Assembly (NCBI GenBank): GCA_023409835.1
Contig: JAEYQV010000131.1
Coordinates: forward strand, 1 to 46,289
Length of the DNA: 46,289 nucleotides
Reading direction: 5' to 3'
From: Bacillota bacterium
Lineage (GTDB): Bacteria > Bacillota > Clostridia > Lachnospirales > Lachnospiraceae
In this document: positions 8,926 through 17,690 of the stretch, one piece after another
Position numbering within the stretch: position 1 is the stretch's first letter
Layout: each line of letters begins with the position of its first letter
Made by a program: the position numbers and the translations under genes
Notes under the pieces: generated by a model
Told to the model about the DNA's origin: nothing
The model's database searches: none
The model's input: only the letters and a program-made list of their open reading frames with translations

Positions 8926-10959
8926 TTATACAGTCACCATCCCCACACTCTGTAATTCCACATTCGAATCTATCTCATTATATGATATAACAATTAAATC
9001 CTTAAAATAGTCCTGTGTCAGCCTCTTAAAGTACATACGTACAATCGGTGAGGTAATAATAATCGGGTTCTTCCCAATATCCTCCAGCTTCTGAACCTCG
9101 GACTGGACGGAATCAATAATTTCCTTTGTAACAGAGGGATCCAGAGAAAGGTATGCTCCCTGTTCGGTCTGTTTCACCGCCCCCATAATTTCCTGCTCTA
9201 CCTTGGGATCCAGTGTAACAACGCTGGTTAGCTCGCCGGCAGGAAAGTATTTTCTGGAGATTGCCCGTTTCAGATTCTGTCTGACATATTCGGTCAATAC
9301 ATCCGTGTCTCTGGTGGTCGGCGCATAATCAGCCAGGGTTTCAAAGATTGTCACCAGATCCCTAATAGAGATTCCCTCACGGAGCAGATTCTGGAGTACC
9401 TTCTGTATCTCACCGATATTAAGCAGCTTCGGAACCAGCTCGGAGACAAGTGTTTGATTTGCCTCCTGTATATTGTTGACCAGATTCTGAACGTCCTGTC
9501 TCGTAAGCAGCTCAAAGATATGGCTCCGGATCACCTCGGTCAGATGGGTTGCAATAATCGACGGAGGGTCAACCACGGTATAGCCGAGGGATTCTGCTCT
9601 CTCCCGCTGTCCTTCCGTGATCCAGATAGCAGGCAGATGGAAGGAGGGCTCAAAGGTCGGAATACCGGTGATCTCTTCTTCTACATAACCCGGATTCATG
9701 GCCATATAGTGGTCAAAGAGAATTTCTCCCTCGCTGACCTGGATTCCTTTGATTTTGATAATATATTGATTGGGGTTCAGCTGTATGTTATCCCTTAATC
9801 GGATCATAGGAACAACACAGCCAAGCTCCAGAGCAATCTGTCTTCGGATCAGTACGACACGGTCCAGAAGATCGCCGCCCTGATTCGTATCAGCCAGAGG
9901 TATGATACCATAACCGAATTCCAGCTCTATCGGATCAATCTGCAGCAGATTAACCACATTCTCCGGCTTCCTGATCTCATTCGCCGCAACCTCTTCCGAG
10001 GATACCTCATCTTCAATCGCCGTAACCTCAAGCTTAGCGGCGATGGCTCTGGCGGAGATGATAAAGATTAAGCCGTAGGCGGAAAAGACCAGAGTATCCA
10101 GCGGTGTAACAATTCCAAGGAATATCATGCTTCCACCGACCATGTAAAGCACCTTTGGTATGGAAAAAAGCTGCCTGACCAGTAAATCTCCGAAGTCGGC
10201 CTCCTTGGATACCTTAGTTACCAGAATACCGGTTGCCAGGGAAATCATCAGTGATGGAATCTGGCTTACCAGACCGTCACCGATGGTCAGTATAGCAAAC
10301 AGCTGGAAGGCTTCTCCTGCCGGTTTGCCCAATTTCATCATACCCATGATGGTACCGCCGGCAAGGTTAATCACTGTGATAATTAATCCTACTACAGCAT
10401 CTCCCTTAACGTATTTCGTGGCACCATCCATGGAACCGAAGAAGGCTGCTTCTTCCTGAATCTTTTCTCGCCTTCTCCTGGCTTCGGCGTCATTGATCGC
10501 CCCGGTATTTAAGTCGGCATCAATCGCCATCTGCTTACCGGGCATGGCATCGAGGGTGAATCGTGCGGATACCTCAGCCACACGCTCCGAGCCCTTATTG
10601 ATAACCATGAACTGAACCATGATTAAAACAATAAATATGATAATGCCGATAACCAGGTCTCCTCCTCCGACAAAATCGCCGAAGGTTTTAATTACATTAC
10701 CCGGTTCACCGGAAGATAATATCAGCTTTGTACTGGATACATTCAATGAAATCCTGAAAATCGTCGTAAACAATAAGATTGTCGGAAAAGACGACATATT
10801 AAGGACTTCCTTACTGAACAGGGTATTAAAAAGAACCACCATAGCAATCGCTATATTCAATGCCAGAAAGATGTCCAGAAGAAAGGAAGGCATCGGAACA
10901 ATCAAAAACACGATGGCTGCCAGGATATACAATCCAACCGCAAAATCATTCTTCTTCAC
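8926..10959 (-). CDS. flhA: Flagellar type III export gate protein FlhA
   Basis: Largest subunit of the flagellar export gate: it forms the nonameric cytoplasmic ring that receives chaperone-substrate complexes. The 677 residues show about eight N-terminal membrane segments (to about 310), the conserved cytoplasmic loop with RFTLDAMPGKQMAIDADL, and a long cytoplasmic domain. The start is read as the GTG at 10959, because AGGAGG lies eight bases before it. A TTG two codons upstream would leave only two bases. The gene is separated from flhB by about 400 bp, containing a 183-bp palindromic element, so flhA may rely on extra signals for expression. Confidence 0.96.
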   Translation of the reverse strand: MKKNDFAVGLYILAAIVFLIVPMPSFLLDIFLALNIAIAMVVLFNTLFSKEVLNMSSFPTILLFTTIFRISLNVSSTKLILSSGEPGNVIKTFGDFVGGGDLVIGIIIFIVLIMVQFMVINKGSERVAEVSARFTLDAMPGKQMAIDADLNTGAINDAEARRRREKIQEEAAFFGSMDGATKYVKGDAVVGLIITVINLAGGTIMGMMKLGKPAGEAFQLFAILTIGDGLVSQIPSLMISLATGILVTKVSKEADFGDLLVRQLFSIPKVLYMVGGSMIFLGIVTPLDTLVFSAYGLIFIISARAIAAKLEVTAIEDEVSSEEVAANEIRKPENVVNLLQIDPIELEFGYGIIPLADTNQGGDLLDRVVLIRRQIALELGCVVPMIRLRDNIQLNPNQYIIKIKGIQVSEGEILFDHYMAMNPGYVEEEITGIPTFEPSFHLPAIWITEGQRERAESLGYTVVDPPSIIATHLTEVIRSHIFELLTRQDVQNLVNNIQEANQTLVSELVPKLLNIGEIQKVLQNLLREGISIRDLVTIFETLADYAPTTRDTDVLTEYVRQNLKRAISRKYFPAGELTSVVTLDPKVEQEIMGAVKQTEQGAYLSLDPSVTKEIIDSVQSEVQKLEDIGKNPIIITSPIVRMYFKRLTQDYFKDLIVISYNEIDSNVELQSVGMVTV

Positions 10960-11157
10960 GTCCAAGTCCTCCTATTCAAGTCTATTTCGGAGGACACAAC
11001 CTCCATTAATTATATTCTTGCTTTATTACCTGTTTATGCGACGGATAAAAGTCTTAGCAAAATTTAACATCAAAGAAAATATAAATCAATTCTTTTCAAT
11101 TTCTTTATATTGGCATAATACTAGCTACTTATGTTATTAATGAGATATCGTATATCC
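10960..11157. other. AT-rich flhA leader, no gene seen
   Basis: About 200 bp of AT-rich sequence between the palindromic element and flhA. It contains the flhA ribosome site and only weak promoter-like sequences on the minus strand (a TTGATT and TAAATT pair spaced 17 bp). No coding region is credible. Confidence 0.4.
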
Positions 11158-11340
11158 CATTTTCATGTTATTGGTATGGATTTTTGCGCAGGCCGGCCGA
11201 CCGAGGGGGTTATGCTTCGTCAAGACTCATTGGCGATGCTGTTCCAATGGACAGCATTGCCATATGTTCTGAGGCTTGTAAAAAGCATCCCGACAGGAGG
11301 GAAAGGCAAGTTAAAAATCTATGCCAATAACATGAAAATG
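11158..11340 (+). ncRNA. 183-bp near-complete palindrome; unclassified structured RNA or MITE-like element
   Basis: Terminal inverted repeats at 11158-11185 and 11313-11340 match at 26 of 28 positions. Nested inside are paired segments 11207-11217 with 11283-11291 (two-base bulge), 11221-11228 with 11271-11278 (one mismatch), and an 11-bp stem 11232-11242 with 11251-11261 around an 8-base loop. Three non-Watson-Crick positions (two in the outer arms, one in the inner stem) become U-G or G-U pairs on the plus strand but A-C on the minus strand, which points to plus-strand RNA, antisense to the operon. The middle is GC-rich, unlike its flanks. I recognise no Rfam family, see no transposase and no clear target duplication. 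A non-autonomous mobile element is the main alternative. Confidence 0.6.
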
Positions 11341-11355
11341 AACAATTACAAATCA

Positions 11356-12471
11356 CTATTTATTCTTAAGCCCATAAACATACGCGAGGACCTCCGCAGT
11401 CATCTGATATAGCTCCGGAGGGATCTCTGCCCCGAGCTCCACATTATAATAGAGCATTCTGGCAAGGGGCTTATTTTCAATGATGGCAATATTATTCTCC
11501 TTGGCTACTTCCTTTATCTTATAAGCCAGATAGTCAGCACCTTTTGCTATCAGTATCGGGGCTTCGGAGGTTTCCTTATCATATTTAATGGCTGCGGCCA
11601 GATGAGTCGGGTTCGTAATAACTACATCTGCCTGTGGTAAGGCCTGCATCATTCTCCGTTGGGAGACCTCCCTCATTTTCGCTCTGATTTTACTCTTAAC
11701 CTGGGGATCCCCTTCCGTCTGTTTATATTCATCCTTTACTTCCTGCTTGGACATTCTCATGTCCTTTTTAAACTTAATTTTCTGGTAGAACAGGTCACCA
11801 AAGCCGATAAGCAGAAAGATGATACTGATCTTTAATCCTAAATCAATTACTATTTTACCGATCAGCAGGATTGCCTGAAACAGATAGATGTCATAAAGCT
11901 TTAACAGGGTGGCCCATTCACCCTTAAGGGTATCGTAGGTAATATACGATATGATAACTATCTTAAGAACTTCAATAATCAGCTCGACGACCTTATCTTT
12001 AGAAAAGATCTTCTTAAATCCGGTAACCGGATTGATCTTACTGAACTTTGGTTTCATAGGCTTACCGGATAGCTTCCACTTAACCTGAAATAATATCACC
12101 ACGAAGGATACTACCATAGCGGCGATATATACCGGTAAACAGATCCGTAGAACTGTGGCAAGCGCATCTCGAAACAATGCATGAGATGTCGGTAAGGTAA
12201 AATCACTCGAAAACTTATCAATATTCTGATAGGTTTTCTGGAAGCTCTGAATTAAGCTGTTTCCGATATAGCCCAAAAAAATCTTCAGAATCAGGAACAG
12301 CGCAGTAAGCCCGGTGGCAGTAATCAGCTCCTTGCTTCTTGCTACCTGTCCTTCTTTTCTGGCATCGCTCAGCTTCTTTGCGGTGGGCTCCTCTGTCTTC
12401 TCTGCAGCCGCTCCGAAGAATTGAAGCTGATAGCGGAGAGGATAATAGGTTTTATTCCTTATGTCATCCAT
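11356..12471 (-). CDS. flhB: Flagellar export substrate-switch protein FlhB
   Basis: Membrane component of the flagellar export gate that switches export from rod/hook to filament proteins. The 371 residues have the N-terminal cytoplasmic segment (EKTEEPTAKKLSDARKEGQ), four membrane helices, and a cytoplasmic domain with the autocleavage motif NPTH (about residue 280). The C-terminal part continues with PLARMLYYNVELGAEIPPELY. It overlaps fliR by 13 bp. The stop lies 15 bp from the palindromic element on its 3' side. Confidence 0.97.
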   Translation of the reverse strand: MDDIRNKTYYPLRYQLQFFGAAAEKTEEPTAKKLSDARKEGQVARSKELITATGLTALFLILKIFLGYIGNSLIQSFQKTYQNIDKFSSDFTLPTSHALFRDALATVLRICLPVYIAAMVVSFVVILFQVKWKLSGKPMKPKFSKINPVTGFKKIFSKDKVVELIIEVLKIVIISYITYDTLKGEWATLLKLYDIYLFQAILLIGKIVIDLGLKISIIFLLIGFGDLFYQKIKFKKDMRMSKQEVKDEYKQTEGDPQVKSKIRAKMREVSQRRMMQALPQADVVITNPTHLAAAIKYDKETSEAPILIAKGADYLAYKIKEVAKENNIAIIENKPLARMLYYNVELGAEIPPELYQMTAEVLAYVYGLKNK

Positions 12472-13226
12472 CTTATGGCTCCCTTAAGCATTTCCATCAT
12501 ATTCTTATATATAAAATCTGCTACGGACGGAACCATTCCGATAATCAACATCATTACCGCCAGTCCGACAATAAGCTTTAGCTGCATACCTATGACAAAC
12601 ATATTCAGCTGCGAAGCTACCTTCGCCAGAATGGCAAGAACCGTATTCACCAGCAGGATTGCCGCAAATACCGGAAGTACGATACGGAAGGCTATTACAA
12701 AATAATTTATCATAAAGTCTACCATCAGCTCATACATGTTCGGTCTGATAACCGCTTTGCCGAGTCCGATTACCTGAAAGGAATCGATTAAGGCTCTCAA
12801 TATGTAATGATGGATATCTGTAATGATCATCATAAGCATGATCAGGTATCCATAGAGGTTTGAGGTTATTGTTGTCTGGATATGAGTGGTCGGATCCAAC
12901 TCATTTACCATGGAGAAGCCGATCTCCATATCAATAATCTGGCCGGAAAAAGCCAGAATATGGTAGGAGATATTCGCAAACCATCCCATTAAGACTCCGG
13001 CTATCGCTTCCTTGACAACAAGAATTGCAAACCCAATCACTGTTGAATATACCGGCATCTCTCCCGGCACCGAATAATACAGGATGGCTGCCAGAAAGAT
13101 GGATAGACCGATTTTAATTCGGTTCGGTACATTTCTTAACGAGAAGAAGGGTGCCGTATAGATAAACCCTGAAATCCTCACAAGTATTAAAAAAAAGAAT
13201 TCAAAATTATCTAATGTAAATGTCAT
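12459..13226 (-). CDS. fliR: Flagellar export gate protein FliR
   Basis: Integral membrane subunit of the FliPQR export channel. The 255 residues are highly hydrophobic, with about six helices, and include the family segments LVRISGFIYTAPFF at the N terminus and MEIGFSMVNELDPTT in the middle. The gene begins inside fliQ (ATGA overlap of 4 bp) and runs 13 bp into flhB, an arrangement that suggests tightly coupled translation of gate subunits. Confidence 0.97.
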   Translation of the reverse strand: MTFTLDNFEFFFLILVRISGFIYTAPFFSLRNVPNRIKIGLSIFLAAILYYSVPGEMPVYSTVIGFAILVVKEAIAGVLMGWFANISYHILAFSGQIIDMEIGFSMVNELDPTTHIQTTITSNLYGYLIMLMMIITDIHHYILRALIDSFQVIGLGKAVIRPNMYELMVDFMINYFVIAFRIVLPVFAAILLVNTVLAILAKVASQLNMFVIGMQLKLIVGLAVMMLIIGMVPSVADFIYKNMMEMLKGAIRWMT

Positions 13227-13498
13227 AACGCATTGATATAGTAGCTGAAATTAGAGAACAGCTCTATCGTAAAGCTTGTAATCGAGGATATGATCCAGTT
13301 CCCGACCAGCATGAGCACCAGAAATATCGCTAACAGCTTCGGAACAAATGTGAGGGTTTGCTCCTGGATGGATGTGACAGTTTGTAAAATGCTGACGACC
13401 AGACCCACAAGCAGGGAGGTAATCAGCATTGGGGCTGAGGCTTTCAACACAAGAAAGAGTGCCTGTCTTGCAATATCAATAACAACTAACTCATTCAC
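13223..13498 (-). CDS. fliQ: Flagellar export gate protein FliQ
   Basis: Small membrane subunit (91 residues) of the FliPQR core. It has two hydrophobic helices separated by the conserved loop SILQTVTSIQEQTLTFVPK, typical of FliQ. The length is normal. It starts 16 bp after fliP; the GGGGGAG upstream is somewhat far (about 14 bases), which may limit its translation relative to fliP. Confidence 0.97.
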   Translation of the reverse strand: MNELVVIDIARQALFLVLKASAPMLITSLLVGLVVSILQTVTSIQEQTLTFVPKLLAIFLVLMLVGNWIISSITSFTIELFSNFSYYINAL

Positions 13499-13514
13499 TT
13501 GACATCATCTCCCC

Positions 13515-14357
13515 CTAATAAAAGGTCTTAACCAGTTCGCCGATAATTAAATTCCATCCGTCAGCCATAATAAATAATAATATTTTAAATGGCATGGAAA
13601 TCATGGTTGGCGGCAGCATCATCATACCCATGGACATAAGGGTGGATGCCACAACCATATCTATTACAATAAATGGTATGTAAATCAGAAAACCAATAAT
13701 AAACGCTTTTCTAAGTTCACTAATAATAAAGGACGGGATAATAACCGTAATCGGTATATCATCCACTGTCTGTATCTCAGGAAGCTGAGCAATATCCCTG
13801 AACAGCTTCAGATCTTTGATTTCCGTTTGTTCGATCATGAAGGTTCGGATTGGTTTTAAGCCTGCATTAAACGCTTCTTCCTGGGTGATTTCCCCCTTTG
13901 AAAGGGGCTGTATTGCATTGGTATTGATTTGTGTAAAGACAGGCGACATAATAAAAAAGGTTAAAAACAACGCTAATCCGATGAGTATCTGGTTCGGAGG
14001 CGTCGTCTGCGTACCTAATGCCGATCTTACAAAGTGTAATACAATGACAATCCTCGTAAACGAGGTGACCATAATTAAAATAGACGGGGCTAAAGTAATC
14101 ACAGTCAGAACCAGAAGCATTTGAAGGGTTGCTGACAGGCTTTCTCCATCCTCATCCGTATTCAGAGTAAATTCCAAAGGTCCCAGAGCACCCTGTACGT
14201 TATTTCCCGATTTTCCCGCATCCTCTGCGGTAGTGGTATCTTGAACATTCGCCGCAGATACCTGCTTTGAAGGAAGAAAGGTCATGATACAAAGGGCAAG
14301 TAACAATGCAATGAACCAAGCCTTATTCCAGATACGTTTGCTATCAGATGTATTCAT
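13515..14357 (-). CDS. fliP: Flagellar export gate protein FliP
   Basis: Core subunit of the flagellar export channel. The 280 residues open with a signal peptide: basic SKRIWNK, a hydrophobic core, and a VSA-like cleavage site near residue 35. FliP family members are among the few flagellar membrane proteins with a cleaved signal. The family blocks TSFTRIVIVLHFVRSALGTQ and PFKILLFIMADGW are present. The ATG at 14357 is chosen over a TTG three codons earlier, with AAGG about nine bases upstream. It is separated from fliO by 180 bp filled with repeats. Confidence 0.96.
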   Translation of the reverse strand: MNTSDSKRIWNKAWFIALLLALCIMTFLPSKQVSAANVQDTTTAEDAGKSGNNVQGALGPLEFTLNTDEDGESLSATLQMLLVLTVITLAPSILIMVTSFTRIVIVLHFVRSALGTQTTPPNQILIGLALFLTFFIMSPVFTQINTNAIQPLSKGEITQEEAFNAGLKPIRTFMIEQTEIKDLKLFRDIAQLPEIQTVDDIPITVIIPSFIISELRKAFIIGFLIYIPFIVIDMVVASTLMSMGMMMLPPTMISMPFKILLFIMADGWNLIIGELVKTFY

Positions 14358-14399
14358 GGATACCAACCTTCACTCTTTCTGACATGATACTGTTTCGCA

Positions 14400-14416
14400 G
14401 CGAATGCTTCATTCGC
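14400..14416. other. Perfect 7-bp hairpin upstream of fliP
   Basis: GCGAATG and CATTCGC flank a CTT triloop in the fliO-fliP gap, 43 bp before the fliP start. No U-tract follows. It may act on the mRNA between the repeat array and fliP. Confidence 0.45.
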
Positions 14417-14444
14417 TTTGTAAAGAAGATATACTTTATACTGT

Positions 14445-14565
14445 AAAGGTGTCTTCTTCATAGGTTTCTTCTTCATTTTGTGAAGGTGTCATCTTCACTC
14501 TTTTTAGGTGTCATCTTCACTCTTTTTAGATGTCTTCTCATTTTGTGAAGGTGTCTTCTTCACTC
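14445..14565. repeat. Degenerate tandem repeat array overlapping the 3' end of fliO
   Basis: Six imperfect units on a common GAAGAnGACACCT core (minus strand) run from inside fliO into the gap: 14538-14565 (28 bp), 14523-14537 (15), 14501-14522 (22), 14473-14500 (28), 14458-14472 (15) and 14445-14457 (13). The two 28-bp units differ at one base. The first encodes the last codons of FliO and its TGA; the second repeats the same codons and TGA outside the gene. Units also contain GTGAAG and CTTCAC, so each can fold. Array type and boundaries were read by eye. Confidence 0.75.
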
Positions 14566-15020
14566 TGTGAAGACGTATTATCCTTCACACCTTTCATGTT
14601 ATCGATAATCTGCCGGAAGCTCTGCCTCTGCGCGGTTTTCCCGCCAGAACCGGTATCCTTGAATACAAGATCCGCTTCCTGAAGCTCTGTAATATAATTG
14701 ACGTTTTCCTTACCTACAGAAATGACTATGTACTTTTTACCGATTTTAACAATCTGCAATAGCTTACCCTGACTGATCCGGTAGGAGTCAATCACATCAA
14801 AATTACTGTTTTTTAACTGCCCCAGCTTCATTTTTCCGATAAATCTGGAGGTATAATAAGCTGCAAACAGAATGATAACCAATAATAAAACAAGGCCCAG
14901 CAGCTGAACAATATTTTGAAAGGAAGAGAATTTCTCCGGTGTGACCTTGGTTGTATCCTCATTCAACCCCTTAACAATCTCTTCTTCTATAGGACTCTGC
15001 AATAAGACCAATGTCTTCAT
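14538..15020 (-). CDS. fliO: Flagellar export protein FliO (FliZ type)
   Basis: Accessory membrane protein that helps FliP assemble into the export gate. The 160 residues contain one clear membrane helix at about 36-58, then a cytoplasmic domain with LKNSNFDVIDSYRISQGK, LLQIVKIGKKYIVISVG and the end VTELQEADL-like (YITELQEADLVF) typical of the FliO/FliZ group of Firmicutes. The weakly conserved Ser/Glu/Asp-rich C terminus (SQSEEDTFTK) is built from the repeat array that continues past the stop. Start supported by GGGAGAG five bases upstream. Position between cheY and fliP matches B. subtilis. Confidence 0.9.
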   Translation of the reverse strand: MKTLVLLQSPIEEEIVKGLNEDTTKVTPEKFSSFQNIVQLLGLVLLLVIILFAAYYTSRFIGKMKLGQLKNSNFDVIDSYRISQGKLLQIVKIGKKYIVISVGKENVNYITELQEADLVFKDTGSGGKTAQRQSFRQIIDNMKGVKDNTSSQSEEDTFTK

Positions 15021-15066
15021 TTTAACTCTCCCAGGATTAGCCTAATAGGATGTAAGATAGCCCGCT

Positions 15067-15429
15067 TTAACCGACTGCCTTTTTAACTGCTTCCAGAACT
15101 CTGTCAGCCTGGAAGGGCTTTACGATAAAGTCCTTCGCTCCTGACTGTATTGATTCAATAACCATGGCCTGCTGTCCCATTGCGGAACACATGATAACAT
15201 TCGCTGTAGGGTCTATCGATTTGATTTTCTTTAATGCCTGAATACCATCCATCTCAGGCATGGTTATATCCATCATAACCAGATCCGGTTTTGTCTCCGT
15301 ATATTTGTCAATTGCCTTTAAACCATTCTCTGCTTCACCTGCGATGTTATAACCATTCTTTGTCAGGATATCCTTGATCATCATTCTCATAAATGCAGCA
15401 TCATCACAGATCAAAATATTCTTCGCCAT
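15067..15429 (-). CDS. cheY: Chemotaxis response regulator CheY
   Basis: Single-domain receiver, 120 residues, that binds the motor switch when phosphorylated by CheA. Key residues are present: Asp9 and Asp10 (LICDDAAFMR), phospho-acceptor Asp54 (LVMMDITMPEMDG), the switch Ser in MCSAMG and the Lys in FIVKPF. The gene lies between fliY and fliO, as in the B. subtilis fla/che operon, next to its targets FliM and FliY. Confidence 0.98.
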   Translation of the reverse strand: MAKNILICDDAAFMRMMIKDILTKNGYNIAGEAENGLKAIDKYTETKPDLVMMDITMPEMDGIQALKKIKSIDPTANVIMCSAMGQQAMVIESIQSGAKDFIVKPFQADRVLEAVKKAVG

Positions 15430-15474
15430 TTTAATTCTCCTATCTTATTGTGTTTTAACTATATGATTTTAACT

Positions 15475-16638
15475 TTAGATTTTGGTTTGTTTCGTTATCT
15501 CTGTCACACGGATACCGAAGGCTTCCTCCATGACTACCACTTCACCCTTTGCAACAAATTTACCGTTAACCAGTACATCAATGGGTTCACCTGCCAAACG
15601 GTTCAATTCTATAATAGTTCCGGGTGCAAAATCAAGTATTTCTTTAATGGATTTGCTGGTTCGTCCAAGCTCTACCGTAACTTCCAGGGGAACATCCATC
15701 AGTAAATCGATGTTTTCCGGTTGAACCATACCGCTCATCATCGGTTGGAACTGGGCGAATTGAGCCGGCTGTACATTCACATCCTGCATCGGTGGCATCA
15801 TATATGGCATTGGTGCAGGCATTCCCTGAGGCATCATATATGGATTGTAGCCCATCGGTTGTTGTATCGGACCGGGCTGTGGTGCTGCCGGTTGCTGTGC
15901 CGCCGGCTGTGGTGCCGGTCTGGGGCTTCGATCCTGAACAGGCGGTGAGGTCGGAACATCTGTATCCAGTGAGGTCGCCATAACAAACTGTTGATATAGA
16001 TCCCTGGCAAAATCAAAGGGATATAACTGCATCAGCACGCTGTCCACCAGATTACCGATTTCCATATGGAAGGATACTCTAACAAAGGAGCCCTTCAGGA
16101 ATTCCGCAATGTTCTCTCCGCTCATATGATCATATAGCTCTACGATCGTCGCTGTCGGTGGGCTGATATTAACTCTCTTCTCCAGCATCGATGATATAGA
16201 GGTTGCTGCGGAACCCATCATCTGGTTCATTGCCTCACTGATTGCACTTAAATGCAGTTCAGAAAGCTCCCCGTCAGTGTTAGTTCCATCACCGCCCATC
16301 ATGAGGTCCGTAATGATCTTAACGTCCTTCTCCCGGAGTATCAATATATTATTGCCATCAAGCCCATCCGCATAGTATATCTGAATAAAAACACAGGGCT
16401 TGTCATAGCTGTTCACAATATCCTTCCAGGTAGCATATTCTACTACCGGTGTCGTGATATTGACTCTTTGATTTACTAAGGAAAACAGTGTAGTCGCTGC
16501 AGTTCCCATGCTGATATTGGATATCTCGCCGATGGCGTCTTTCTCGGCATCAGACAGCTTCTGGTTTGAATCTGTACTATCATTACTAATGCCGTTAAGC
16601 AGCGCATTTATTTCTTCCTGAGATAGCATCCCATCCAT
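15475..16638 (-). CDS. fliY: Flagellar switch protein / CheY-P phosphatase FliY
   Basis: Switch-ring component of Bacillus-type motors that also dephosphorylates CheY-P. The 387 residues have four parts. The N-terminal peptide MLSQEEINALLNG resembles the CheY-P-binding start of FliM. A CheC-like domain carries two phosphatase motifs (AIGEISNISMG near 35 and AISEAMNQMMG near 130). A long Pro/Gln/Met-rich linker (about 225-290) follows, then a FliN-type SpoA domain (VPLEVTVELGRT to GIRVTEI). It begins six bases after fliM. Annotated as FliN in some genomes because of the last domain. Confidence 0.95.
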   Translation of the reverse strand: MDGMLSQEEINALLNGISNDSTDSNQKLSDAEKDAIGEISNISMGTAATTLFSLVNQRVNITTPVVEYATWKDIVNSYDKPCVFIQIYYADGLDGNNILILREKDVKIITDLMMGGDGTNTDGELSELHLSAISEAMNQMMGSAATSISSMLEKRVNISPPTATIVELYDHMSGENIAEFLKGSFVRVSFHMEIGNLVDSVLMQLYPFDFARDLYQQFVMATSLDTDVPTSPPVQDRSPRPAPQPAAQQPAAPQPGPIQQPMGYNPYMMPQGMPAPMPYMMPPMQDVNVQPAQFAQFQPMMSGMVQPENIDLLMDVPLEVTVELGRTSKSIKEILDFAPGTIIELNRLAGEPIDVLVNGKFVAKGEVVVMEEAFGIRVTEITKQTKI

Positions 16639-16644
16639 AGCCTG

Positions 16645-17625
16645 TTACTCCTCTCCTCTTATGATTGATGAAATTTTAACCGCATAGGCACCTGAGGAAG
16701 CACCGGGAAGTGCGGTGAATTTATTAATATTGCCGACATAGACGGTCAGTTCATCATCTACCTTCGAATTCAGCTTGATGATGTCCCCCTTCTGCATATT
16801 AACGAAATCATTAACAGAAATTGTACTCTTTCCCAATACGGCTCTTAAAGGAACCCTGGCTTTGGAAATAGCGATCTCAATAATATCCTGATAGGATTTA
16901 TCGTCACTCATCTGCATGGTTGAATACCAATATTTTGTATTTAATTTATCGATAACCTTCTCCAAACATACGTAAGGGAGACAGATGTTCATCATTCCCT
17001 CAATATTACCGATCTTGATTTTCATCGTAACAATGGAAATCATCTCACTCGGCGAAATAATCTGAGCAAACTGGGAGTTTGTCTCGATTCTCATCAGCCT
17101 TGGCTGAAGCTGTATAACATTCGCCCAAGGCTCCTGCAGAAGGTTGGTACACACTGTAAAGATACGTTCAATGATCGATAATTCGATTTCTGAAAAATCT
17201 CGTACCTTCTCAAGTGGATAGCCTCCTCCACCCAGCATCCGGTCTACGATTGCATAACCTAGGTTATCTGCCAGTTCCAGGATAATATTTCCTTCCAGTG
17301 GCGAAAAATCAATGATACCAAGCAAAACCGGATTAGACAGGGCATTCGTAAATTCGGAATAGGTAACCGCCTCCGAATTGATTACTTCCACCTGGACATT
17401 CTTTCGCAGATATGCAGGCAGGTTTGTTGATAACAGCCTGGCATAATGTTCAAATATAATATTTAATGTCCTTAAATGTTCCTTGGAGAACTTGGAGGGT
17501 CTGGCAAAGTCATAATTTTTAATCTGCTTTTCACTCGTCTGCTTAAACTCATCCGCATCCAGCTCACCGCTACTAATCGCCGCAAGCAGGTTATCTATCT
17601 CATTTTGAGATAAGACATCGCCCAT
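16645..17625 (-). CDS. fliM: Flagellar motor switch protein FliM
   Basis: Switch protein that binds CheY-P and sets rotation direction. The 326 residues start with the CheY-P-binding peptide VLSQNEIDNLLAAI. The middle domain includes EHYARLLSTNLPAYLR and LGGGGYPLEKVRDFSEIE, and a SpoA domain ends the protein (RVPLRAVLGKSTISVNDF onward). ATG at 17625 is chosen because AGGAGG is eight bases upstream; a TTG two codons earlier is too close to that site. It lies between fliL and fliY. Confidence 0.97.
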   Translation of the reverse strand: MGDVLSQNEIDNLLAAISSGELDADEFKQTSEKQIKNYDFARPSKFSKEHLRTLNIIFEHYARLLSTNLPAYLRKNVQVEVINSEAVTYSEFTNALSNPVLLGIIDFSPLEGNIILELADNLGYAIVDRMLGGGGYPLEKVRDFSEIELSIIERIFTVCTNLLQEPWANVIQLQPRLMRIETNSQFAQIISPSEMISIVTMKIKIGNIEGMMNICLPYVCLEKVIDKLNTKYWYSTMQMSDDKSYQDIIEIAISKARVPLRAVLGKSTISVNDFVNMQKGDIIKLNSKVDDELTVYVGNINKFTALPGASSGAYAVKISSIIRGEE

Positions 17626-17690
17626 TGTCAATACCTCCTAGCATTCTATTCCCATAATAACATAAATTACGAATAAAATCACCATAATTC

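Noticed and set aside
11158..11340. Insertion sequence or retron
   Set aside because: No transposase or reverse transcriptase is present in or near the element, and no clear target duplication flanks it.
11131..11412. 93-codon plus-strand open frame spanning the palindromic element
   Set aside because: It reads through both inverted repeats and into the antisense of flhB, and has no ribosome site; the element is better seen as structure than as coding.
14445..14565. CRISPR array
   Set aside because: Units are contiguous and degenerate, without unique spacers, and no cas genes are present.
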